Shown: piece by piece, positions 1 through 5,568 of the stretch
Layout of the letters: every line of letters begins with the position of its first letter
How positions within the stretch are numbered: position 1 is the first letter of the stretch
Source of the DNA: Erysipelotrichaceae bacterium
Lineage (GTDB): Bacteria > Bacillota_I > Bacilli_A > Erysipelotrichales > Erysipelotrichaceae
Assembly: GCA_003446295.1 (NCBI GenBank)
Contig: DMBB01000234.1
Location: 1-6,190, forward strand
DNA: 6,190 nucleotides
Direction of reading: 5' to 3'
Translations under genes and position numbers: made by a program
Notes under the pieces: generated by a model
Seen by the model: only the letters and a program-made list of their open reading frames with translations
Databases searched by the model: none
Told to the model about the DNA's origin: nothing

Positions 1-8
1 GCAAGATT

Positions 9-1229
9 ATGATTGACGTGGAAAAGATCAGGCAGGATTTTCCGATGTTCTCCAGTCATCCGGATCTTGTCTATTTCGATAACGGAGCTACAACATTCAA
101 GCCCCGCTGTGTGATCGATGCAGTAACGGACTTTTATGTATCCGGCACATCAAATGTACACCGCGGCGATTATCCGATCGCTATTGAAGCGGACCGTCAT
201 TACGATGAATCCAGAAAGATCATTGCGCAGTTCCTGAACTGCGATCCGAAAGAGGTCGTATTTACAGCAGGAGCCACTGCTTCAATGAACCAGATCGCCT
301 ACGGGTTTGCCCATAACTTCCTGAAAGCCGGAGATGTCATTCTCACAACGGAAGCCGAGCATGCCAGCAACCTGCTGCCGTGGTACCGTCTGGAACATGA
401 ATACGGCATCAAGGTGGAATACATTCCTGTTGACAGACAAGGTGTCTGCCATATTGATGATGTTGAAAAAGCGATCCATCCTTCCGTCAAAGCGATCACG
501 ATCGCTCACGTTACCAACGTGCTCGGTTCCGTGCAGCCTTTGAAGGAAATCGCGGCACTGGCACACCGCAATGGCATTTATGTGGTAGCAGACGGCGCGC
601 AGAGCGTACCGCACAGACCGACCGATGTAAAAGACCTGGATGTTGATTTTCTGGCATTCTCATCACATAAAATGTGCGGACCCGGCGGTGTCGGCGTCCT
701 GTACGGAAAATACGAACTGCTGCAGCAGATGGATCCCATGATGCTGGGAGGCGGCATGAATGCCAGATTCCAGTCATGCGGAGATATGCAGCTGAAGCAG
801 GCTCCGGAAAAGTTTGAAGCAGGCACACCGAATATTGAAGGCGTGATCGGCGTCGGCGCAGCAGCGAAGTACCTGATGTCGATCGGCATGGAAGAGATCC
901 ATGCATATGAAAAGGACCTGAGAAAATATTTCGCCGACAAGATGAAGCAGCTTGACAATATTGAGTTTTACAATCCGGACAACGAGACCGGACCTGTAAC
1001 ATTCAATGCCAAAGGCGTCTTTGCCCAGGATGGGGCAGGGTATCTGGCAACCAAGAACATAGCTGTACGCTCAGGCAACCACTGCGCAAAGATCCTTCAT
1101 GAGATCATCGGCACCGATCAGACGATCCGTGCGTCACTCTACTTCTACAATACGAAAGAAGAAGCAGATCGTTTCGTAGAGGCAGCCAAAGAGATCTCTG
1201 TGGAAAATGCCATCAGTTTCCTGTTTTAA
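9..1229 (+). CDS. sufS: Cysteine desulfurase SufS (group II, SUF system)
   Basis: This PLP-dependent enzyme removes sulfur from L-cysteine, leaving a persulfide on its own cysteine that is passed to SufU for Fe-S cluster assembly in the cytoplasm. The 406 residues match the usual SufS length. Visible landmarks are the N-terminal FDNGATTFKP, SNVHRGD, the PLP-stacking His118 in AEHASN, Asp195/Gln198 in ADGAQSVPH, the PLP-binding Lys221 in SSHKMCGPGG, FEAGTP, and the catalytic Cys359 in RSGNHCAK followed by RASLYFYNT. Several motif positions are unusual: classical EHHAN is EHASN, HHCA is NHCA, and the B. subtilis HPHD segment is FAQD (residues 338-341). The ATG at 9 gives the normal SufS N-terminus (DFPMF, then VYFDNGATT). 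Only 8 bases precede it, so its ribosome site cannot be judged. sufU follows after 14 nt. Family assignment is very secure; retention of desulfurase activity is inferred from the intact lysine and cysteine. Confidence 0.97.
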   Translation: MIDVEKIRQDFPMFSSHPDLVYFDNGATTFKPRCVIDAVTDFYVSGTSNVHRGDYPIAIEADRHYDESRKIIAQFLNCDPKEVVFTAGATASMNQIAYGFAHNFLKAGDVILTTEAEHASNLLPWYRLEHEYGIKVEYIPVDRQGVCHIDDVEKAIHPSVKAITIAHVTNVLGSVQPLKEIAALAHRNGIYVVADGAQSVPHRPTDVKDLDVDFLAFSSHKMCGPGGVGVLYGKYELLQQMDPMMLGGGMNARFQSCGDMQLKQAPEKFEAGTPNIEGVIGVGAAAKYLMSIGMEEIHAYEKDLRKYFADKMKQLDNIEFYNPDNETGPVTFNAKGVFAQDGAGYLATKNIAVRSGNHCAKILHEIIGTDQTIRASLYFYNTKEEADRFVEAAKEISVENAISFLF

Positions 1230-1235
1230 GGAGGG
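1228..1235 (+). promoter_or_regulatory. Strong Shine-Dalgarno of sufU overlapping the sufS stop
   Basis: AAGGAGGG lies 8 nt before the sufU ATG and shares its first two bases with the sufS TAA stop (1227-1229). This near-perfect anti-16S match fixes the sufU start and suggests that ribosomes finishing sufS hand over efficiently to sufU. Confidence 0.85.
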
Positions 1236-1243
1236 TCGGAAAC

Positions 1244-1702
1244 ATGAGTGAAATTGAAAAAATGTTAAGTGATCCGATGGTATTAAGAGAACTTGTCATG
1301 GATCATTATCAATACCCGCACAACCATAAACTGACCAGATCGGATCTTTACCGGTCTGTCCATATGGCTTCAGAAAGCTGTATCGATGATATTACCGTGG
1401 AATCAAAGATCGAAAACGGTGTGATCGAAGATATTCAGTTCGAAGGTGAAGCATGCACGATCAGTACAAGCTCCACCAGCATCATGACCGATCTTCTGAT
1501 CGGAAAGACCGTAGAAGAAGCCAAGGAGATCATCCGCAATTATTTCAATATGGTCGATGGAAAAGAATATGATCCCGAACTGCTGCAGGAAGCGCTCGTT
1601 ATGAGAAATGTCCACAAGCAGGCTAACCGCATCAAATGCGCGACCATCGGCTGGAATGCAATGAAGCAGATGATAGAAGAAAGCGAGGCGTCCCATGAGT
1701 GA
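1244..1702 (+). CDS. sufU: Zinc-dependent sulfur acceptor SufU
   Basis: SufU accepts the persulfide sulfur from SufS and passes it toward the SufBCD scaffold; in Bacillota it is a zinc protein rather than an IscU-type scaffold. The 152-residue product has the expected size and fold signature: MDHYQYPHN near residues 19-27, FEGEACTIS at 66-74, and RIKCATIGW at 129-137. The four classical zinc-site residues are all present: Cys46, Asp48, Cys71 and Cys132. The first motif is unusual, reading SESCIDD where B. subtilis has NPTCGD, and FEGEGC is FEGEAC. The start is supported by a strong Shine-Dalgarno. The end overlaps the sufB start by 8 nt, pointing to translational coupling. Confidence is high from motif order and neighbours; an IscU scaffold role is less likely because the partner genes are SUF. 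Confidence 0.95.
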   Translation: MSEIEKMLSDPMVLRELVMDHYQYPHNHKLTRSDLYRSVHMASESCIDDITVESKIENGVIEDIQFEGEACTISTSSTSIMTDLLIGKTVEEAKEIIRNYFNMVDGKEYDPELLQEALVMRNVHKQANRIKCATIGWNAMKQMIEESEASHE

Positions 1703-3104
1703 GAATGATCAGGCTGTACTGACTTCCCAGGATGATTATCAATATGGTTTTCATGACAAGGACATCTCTGTCTTTGATACGGGAAAAGGTCTGAATGAAG
1801 ATGTCGTCAGACAAATCTCAAAGATCAAGGGTGAACCGGAATGGATGACAGAGTTCCGGGTAAACGCATTCCATGTATTTGAGAAGATGCCGATGCCCAA
1901 GTGGGGACCCGATCTGTCAGAGATCGACTTCCAGGATTTCACATATTACAAAAAGGCTACAAGCGACACGGAAAAAAGCTGGGACGATGTTCCGGAAGAG
2001 ATCAAGAATACATTTGAACGTCTGGGTATTCCCGAAGCAGAACGGAAATATCTGGCCGGCGTAACGACACAGTACGAATCCGAAGCTGTTTACCACAACA
2101 TGCTGGAAGAAGTCCAGTCAAAGGGCGTCATCTTCCTGGATATCGACAGCGCACTGAGAGAATATCCTGAACTGTTCAGAAAGTACTTTGCAACGATCGT
2201 ACCGCCCAGTGACAACAAGCTGGCTGCCCTGAACTCTGCTGTATGGTCAGGCGGAAGCTTTATCTACGTGCCTCCGGGCGTGAAGCTGGACAAACCGCTC
2301 CAGTCATACTTCCGCATCAACAGTGAATCCATGGGACAGTTTGAACGTTCCATCATCATCGTCGATAAAGGCGCGGAAGTGCAGTATGTTGAAGGTTGCA
2401 CAGCTCCTCAGTATTCAAAGGATTCCATGCATGCCGCAGTCGTTGAAGTATTTGTCGGCGAAGGCGCCAAGGCAAGATATTCCAGTGTGCAGAACTGGTC
2501 CGGCAACATCCTGAATCTTGTAACAAAGCGCGCGAAAGTCGAAGCAAGAGGCACCATGGAATGGATCGACGGAAACATCGGTTCCAGGATCTCCATGAAG
2601 TATCCTGCCTGCATTCTGGCAGGTGAATATGCAAGAGGCATGTGCATTTCTGTCGGCGTCGGATCCAAAGGACAGTTCCAGGATACCGGCGCGAAGATGA
2701 TCCATCTCGCACCGCATACCTCATCCTCGATCATATCGAAATCTGTATCCAGAAACGGCGGCGTGACCAACTTCCGCGACTGGATCCGCATGGGCAAGAA
2801 CGCCAGTGATTCACGTGCAAAGATCGAATGCGATACGCTGATCCTGGACAACATTTCCAGAAGTGATACGATCCCGCTCAATATCAACAGCAACGCTTCT
2901 TCAACGATCGAACATGAAGCCAAAGTCTCCAAGATCTCTGAAGAAGAGCTGTTCTATCTGATGAGCAGGGGACTCAGTGAGAACCAGGCAACAGAGATGA
3001 TCGTCATGGGATTCCTCGAGCCGTTCACAAGGGAACTGCCGATGGAATATGCTGTCGAACTGAACCAGCTGCTCAAGATCGACATGACAGGATCGATCGG
3101 ATAA
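1695..3104 (+). CDS. sufB: Fe-S cluster assembly scaffold protein SufB
   Basis: SufB is the core subunit of the SufBC2D complex on which Fe-S clusters are built in the cytoplasm, using sulfur delivered through SufS and SufU and ATP hydrolysis by SufC. The product is 469 residues, normal for the short Gram-positive form. It shows YQYGFHDKD near the N-terminus, [28 protein letters not shown] with Cys235, the beta-helix core ([19 protein letters not shown]), [12 protein letters not shown] with Cys379, [22 protein letters not shown], and [14 protein letters not shown]. By motif position Cys235, Cys379 and Glu408 correspond to E. coli Cys254, Cys405 and Glu434, residues implicated in sulfur transfer and cluster formation. 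The ATG overlaps the end of sufU by 8 nt, with GAGG at 1685-1688 as a modest ribosome site. sufC and sufD are not in the window and are expected upstream. Confidence 0.97.
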   Translation: MSENDQAVLTSQDDYQYGFHDKDISVFDTGKGLNEDVVRQISKIKGEPEWMTEFRVNAFHVFEKMPMPKWGPDLSEIDFQDFTYYKKATSDTEKSWDDVPEEIKNTFERLGIPEAERKYLAGVTTQYESEAVYHNMLEEVQSKGVIFLDIDSALREYPELFRKYFATIVPPSDNKLAALNSAVWSGGSFIYVPPGVKLDKPLQSYFRINSESMGQFERSIIIVDKGAEVQYVEGCTAPQYSKDSMHAAVVEVFVGEGAKARYSSVQNWSGNILNLVTKRAKVEARGTMEWIDGNIGSRISMKYPACILAGEYARGMCISVGVGSKGQFQDTGAKMIHLAPHTSSSIISKSVSRNGGVTNFRDWIRMGKNASDSRAKIECDTLILDNISRSDTIPLNINSNASSTIEHEAKVSKISEEELFYLMSRGLSENQATEMIVMGFLEPFTRELPMEYAVELNQLLKIDMTGSIG

Positions 3105-3105
3105 C

Positions 3106-3660
3106 ATGAAAAAAGCAGAAGCCAGAAAAAACGGTCTGAACAGACGCAGAGAACTGACGGAAGCTGAACGGAATGATTTCAATGCGTCCATTGCCGCAAA
3201 GGTGATGGACGCTGTTTCTTCAGCCCAGGTGATCGGATGCTACGTATCATTCCGTCAGGAAGTCTCCACGCATGAGCTGATCACAAACCTGATCCGTGCA
3301 GGAAAACAGGTCGCTGTGCCGAAGACCTTGCCCGATCATCTGGAGTTTTATCTGATCGGATCACTGGATGAACTGAAGCCGGGTGTTTTGGGGATATCGG
3401 AACCGGACCACGGCAAGGTCATACATCCTTCAAAGATCGATATCATGCTGGTGCCTTTGTCTTCCTTTGATGAATGCTGTCACAGAACAGGATACGGGAA
3501 GGGGTATTATGACCGCATACTGCCGTATTGCAGGATGAGCATCGGACTGGCATATGAATGTCAGAAATGTGACCGCATCGAAACAGATCCCTGGGATCAG
3601 ACACTGGATCTGATCATCACAGAACGCAGCATCTATCAAAAACAGCTGCCGGAAACATGA
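3106..3660 (+). CDS. 5-formyltetrahydrofolate cyclo-ligase (5,10-methenyl-THF synthetase)
   Basis: This enzyme uses ATP to convert 5-formyltetrahydrofolate into 5,10-methenyltetrahydrofolate, returning an inhibitory storage form to the one-carbon pool. Bacterial relatives are known as ygfA/fau in E. coli and yqgN in B. subtilis. The 184-residue length is typical. The clearest mark is the family signature VPLSSFD followed by RTGYGKGYYDR at residues 127-137, which includes the nucleotide-binding lysine and glycines. Other features are the basic N-terminus, the segment IGCYVSFRQEVSTHELI, and the C-terminal DLIITE. The ATG lies one base after the sufB stop and I see no strong Shine-Dalgarno, so re-initiation by ribosomes from sufB is likely. 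No terminator is visible before or directly after it, and it looks like the last coding member of the suf transcript. Confidence 0.93.
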   Translation: MKKAEARKNGLNRRRELTEAERNDFNASIAAKVMDAVSSAQVIGCYVSFRQEVSTHELITNLIRAGKQVAVPKTLPDHLEFYLIGSLDELKPGVLGISEPDHGKVIHPSKIDIMLVPLSSFDECCHRTGYGKGYYDRILPYCRMSIGLAYECQKCDRIETDPWDQTLDLIITERSIYQKQLPET

Positions 3661-3663
3661 AGG

Positions 3664-3691
3664 TTGAATCAGAAATGAATTATGGTAAAAT
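3664..3691 (+). promoter_or_regulatory. Likely sigma-A promoter of the tRNA-Val gene
   Basis: TTGAAT (3664-3669) and TAAAAT (3686-3691) are separated by 16 nt, and TGG immediately before the -10 gives an extended -10 element. Transcription would begin near 3698, a few bases before the tRNA at 3703. The -35 lies just past the stop codon of the cyclo-ligase gene. The spacing and extended -10 make this credible, but it is a match by eye only. Confidence 0.6.
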
Positions 3692-3702
3692 AATCTGTAC
3701 AC

Positions 3703-3775
3703 GGACGCTTAGCTCAGTTGGGAGAGCGCACCCTTCACAGGGGTGATGTCGCAGGTTCGAGTCCTGTAGCGTCCA
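3703..3775 (+). tRNA. tRNA-Val (anticodon CAC)
   Basis: A complete 73-nt cloverleaf can be drawn. The 7-bp acceptor stem GGACGCT/AGCGTCC is fully paired (3703-3709 with 3768-3774), with discriminator A at 3775. The D stem is GCTC/GAGC (3712-3715 with 3724-3727). The anticodon stem is CACCC/GGGTG (3729-3733 with 3741-3745), and the T stem is GCAGG/CCTGT (3751-3755 with 3763-3767, one G-T pair) with loop TTCGAGT. The 7-base anticodon loop TTCACAG puts CAC at 3736-3738, reading the valine codon GUG. The 3' CCA is not encoded (CTC follows), so a CCA-adding enzyme must supply it. The gene sits between the suf/folate string and a terminator and probably has its own promoter. Confidence 0.95.
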
Positions 3776-3789
3776 CTCAGATGATCAGG

Positions 3790-3818
3790 AAATGCTGCAT
3801 GAACTGCGGCATTTTTTT
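3790..3818 (+). terminator. Rho-independent terminator after tRNA-Val
   Basis: The arms AATGCTGC (3791-3798) and GCGGCATT (3806-3813) pair over 8 bp with one G-T pair, and flanking bases can extend the stem. A run of seven T (3812-3818) follows. It lies 15 nt past the tRNA and could end both the tRNA transcript and any read-through from the suf genes. Confidence 0.85.
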
Positions 3819-3856
3819 ATCGGTCAGATCATGTGAATTTCAATTTGAAAATTTTC

Positions 3857-3865
3857 TGCTAGAAT
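3857..3865 (+). promoter_or_regulatory. Possible extended -10 promoter of the MATE gene
   Basis: TGCTAGAAT combines the TGn extension with a 5-of-6 match to TATAAT, placing a start near 3872 and a short leader before the ATG at 3891. No good -35 lies at the right distance: the nearby TTGAAA at 3845-3850 is only 9 nt away. Expression would therefore rest on the extended -10 and is probably modest. Confidence 0.4.
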
Positions 3866-3890
3866 AACCGGGTCGAAAGAAAAGTGAAAA

Positions 3891-5270
3891 ATGGAAAACA
3901 AAGAAAACAGAAATACGGAAAACAAAATGGGCACCATGCCGATATTCCAGCTCCTCATGAGCATGGCCATCCCGATGATGCTGTCGTTCTTCATCCAGGC
4001 AATGTACAACATCGTTGACTCAATGTTTGTCGCAAGGATCTCGGAGAATGCATTGACAGCCGTATCACTGGCATTCCCGATGCAGCAGATCATGAATGCC
4101 ATCAGCATCGGTACCGGCGTCGGCATCAGTGCGAGCATTCCGCGCGCACTGGCAAGAAAACAGAACAAACAGGCAGACAGTCTGGCAAACACCGGCATAT
4201 TCCTGTGTCTGTGCTATGTGATCGTATTCATCATATTGGGCCTGACATTCACCCGGAAGTTCTACAGCATGCAGACGGGCGTGCCGGAGATCGTAGAAGG
4301 GGGAACCGCATACCTGACGATCATCTGGACGATGTGCTTCGGAATGTTCTACGGCGTTCTGTTTGAAAAGATGCTGACATCTTCAGGATCTGCCTCCCTG
4401 GCAATGATCGCTCAGACATGCGGCGCGGTCTTCAACATTATCTTCGATCCGCTGCTGATCTTCGGGATCGGTCCGTTCCCGGAAATGGGGATCTCCGGTG
4501 CCGCACTGGCAACGGTCATGGGACAGATCTTTGCGGCGGTGATCGCATTCTGGTTCAACGTCAAAAAGAATCAATGGATCAGTTTCAGCCTGGAAGGGAT
4601 CCTGCATCCCTCGATCAGAGCAGCCAAAGAGATCTATGCGATCGGATTTCCTTCCATGATCACCATGGGACTGGCTTCCATGAGCTCATTCTTCATCAAT
4701 CAGGTACTGCTGTCATACAGCACGACTGCGACAGCTGTATACGGAATCTGGCTGAAACTGCAGAACTTCTGCTATATGCCGGCGTTCGGAATGAATAACG
4801 GAATGGTTCCGATCCTCTCATATAATAACGGCACAAGACGGTATGACCGTGTATGGGGAACGATCCGCTACGCACTGACGATCATTCTGAGCCTGATGAT
4901 CGTACTGACCATTGTGTTTGAATTCATACCGCAGACACTGCTGGATCTCTTCAGCGCATCTGATGCGCTGCGTCAGATCGGTGTCACAGCGATCCGCACC
5001 TGTGTCATCTCACTGACCATGGGCGGCGTATGCGTGATCCTTGGCTCAGCGATGCAGGCGCTTCAGCATGCACGCTATGCGCTTGTCGTCAATGTGCTCC
5101 GCGGTTTCCTGATGCCGGTCGCATCGTTCTATCTGCTGTCCGTCATCTTCCGCGACATACTGAAGCTGTGGATCGCCGTACCGCTGGCAGACGGCATCGC
5201 ATGTGCGGCTGCCATTCTGCTCTACCGCAGAATGAAGCATGACCTGCTTCAGGAAGAAGCAGGATCCTGA
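3891..5270 (+). CDS. MATE family multidrug/cation antiporter
   Basis: This is an integral membrane exporter of the multidrug and toxic compound extrusion family, which uses a sodium or proton gradient to expel small organic, often cationic, molecules. The 459 residues match the family norm of about 450 with two six-helix halves. Hydrophobic stretches alternate with short loops throughout. Family-like segments are MAIPMMLSFFIQAMYNIVDSMF near the N-terminus, GTGVGISASIPRALARKQNKQA, FNIIFDPLLIFGIGPFPEMG (residues 181-200), GISGAALATVMGQ, and in the second half FPSMITMGLASMSSFFINQ and GMNNGMVPILSYNNG. The first 13 residues are polar and lysine/asparagine-rich, an ordinary cytoplasmic tail. The ATG at 3891 has only a weak purine-rich ribosome site; ATG 3927 is a possible alternative start. 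It is transcribed alone between two terminators. The substrate cannot be read from sequence. Confidence 0.93.
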   Translation: MENKENRNTENKMGTMPIFQLLMSMAIPMMLSFFIQAMYNIVDSMFVARISENALTAVSLAFPMQQIMNAISIGTGVGISASIPRALARKQNKQADSLANTGIFLCLCYVIVFIILGLTFTRKFYSMQTGVPEIVEGGTAYLTIIWTMCFGMFYGVLFEKMLTSSGSASLAMIAQTCGAVFNIIFDPLLIFGIGPFPEMGISGAALATVMGQIFAAVIAFWFNVKKNQWISFSLEGILHPSIRAAKEIYAIGFPSMITMGLASMSSFFINQVLLSYSTTATAVYGIWLKLQNFCYMPAFGMNNGMVPILSYNNGTRRYDRVWGTIRYALTIILSLMIVLTIVFEFIPQTLLDLFSASDALRQIGVTAIRTCVISLTMGGVCVILGSAMQALQHARYALVVNVLRGFLMPVASFYLLSVIFRDILKLWIAVPLADGIACAAAILLYRRMKHDLLQEEAGS

Positions 5271-5278
5271 GAAAGCAG

Positions 5279-5325
5279 AACACGGAAATATGCCTGATCA
5301 TGATCAACGGTATTTCCGTGTTTTT
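5279..5325 (+). terminator. Strong Rho-independent terminator of the MATE gene
   Basis: The perfect arms CACGGAAATA (5281-5290) and TATTTCCGTG (5311-5320) extend by two A-T pairs into a run of five T (5321-5325). It begins 8 nt after the stop codon. The 20-nt loop holds TGATCATGATCA (5295-5306), itself a palindrome able to form a smaller inner hairpin. Confidence 0.9.
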
Positions 5326-5413
5326 GTATGAAGTGCTGAAAAACAGAGATCTTCAATACGATACCTGATGAAAAAACCGTTCATGACCCGTGATCAGCAG
5401 TCATAAGCAGCAG

Positions 5414-5486
5414 AATGAAATAATTTACAGTATTTTTTCATTAGACTTCGTTAATTTTTTGAGGAAGTAAGCATCAGTATTTCATT
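5414..5486. repeat. Short inverted and direct repeats in the AT-rich region upstream of purC
   Basis: AATGAAA (5414-5420) faces TTTCATT (5436-5442) across a 15-nt AT-rich spacer. The second arm belongs to a segment CAGTAT...TTTCATT (5428-5442) that recurs in shorter form as CAGTATTTCATT (5475-5486), 47 nt downstream at its left end. The second copy overlaps the probable -35 region of purC. They could be regulator sites or chance repeats in AT-rich DNA. The rest of the non-coding stretch 5326-5568 shows only the purC promoter and Shine-Dalgarno; I find no riboswitch, RNA gene or convincing small gene there. Confidence 0.3.
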
Positions 5487-5507
5487 TTCTGAATTTGTAA
5501 GTATAAT
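5480..5507 (+). promoter_or_regulatory. Likely sigma-A promoter of purC
   Basis: A perfect TATAAT at 5502-5507 lies 16 nt after a poor -35 candidate TTTCAT (5480-5485). Transcription would start near 5514 and leave a leader of about 55 nt, too short for a purine riboswitch. The weak -35 may indicate dependence on an activator or simply modest strength. Confidence 0.6.
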
Positions 5508-5556
5508 ATTTAAGTCTATTGCAGAAATGCACCAGACAGACTGTTTCAAGAAAGAG

Positions 5557-5562
5557 AAGGAG
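5557..5562 (+). promoter_or_regulatory. Shine-Dalgarno of purC
   Basis: AAGGAG lies 6 nt before the ATG at 5569 in a purine-rich tract (AAAGAGAAGGAGAAAAAA). This spacing fixes the start codon of the SAICAR synthetase homologue. Confidence 0.85.
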
Positions 5563-5568
5563 AAAAAA

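Noticed and set aside
1..12. Possible last codons of an upstream gene such as sufD, ending at TGA 10-12 and overlapping the sufS ATG
   Set aside because: Frame 1 reads Ala-Arg-Leu-stop, which would fit an ATGA overlap, but four codons cannot identify a gene and another frame also closes at 14-16.
511..1002. Long minus-strand open frames opposite sufS (also 282-614 and 578-958)
   Set aside because: They lie entirely within a secure gene, encode arginine/serine/cysteine-rich sequence with no recognisable motif, and have no convincing ribosome site or promoter.
2408..2932. 174-codon minus-strand open frame opposite sufB, with overlapping frames at 2356-2724 and 2415-2717
   Set aside because: sufB is intact and highly conserved here. 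The antisense product resembles no family I know and several overlapping shadows occur in the same stretch, as expected from codon bias.
3845..3850. TTGAAA as a -35 for the MATE gene
   Set aside because: It is only 9 nt from the TAGAAT -10, and no -10-like hexamer lies 16-18 nt downstream.
4418..4798. Plus-strand out-of-frame open frame inside the MATE gene (also 5030-5242)
   Set aside because: Shadow of the transporter frame; the product is hydrophilic with no motif, and the transporter frame is intact throughout.
5368..5406. Twelve-codon open frame beginning MKKPFMTRD in the MATE-purC gap
   Set aside because: No Shine-Dalgarno, very short, and upstream of the purC promoter, so there is no reason to think it is translated.
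5326..5568. Purine riboswitch or PurR box pair upstream of purC
   Set aside because: The leader after the likely transcription start is only about 55 nt and shows no aptamer-like stems. A single imperfect PurBox-like match on the minus strand around 5443-5455 has no second box at proper spacing.
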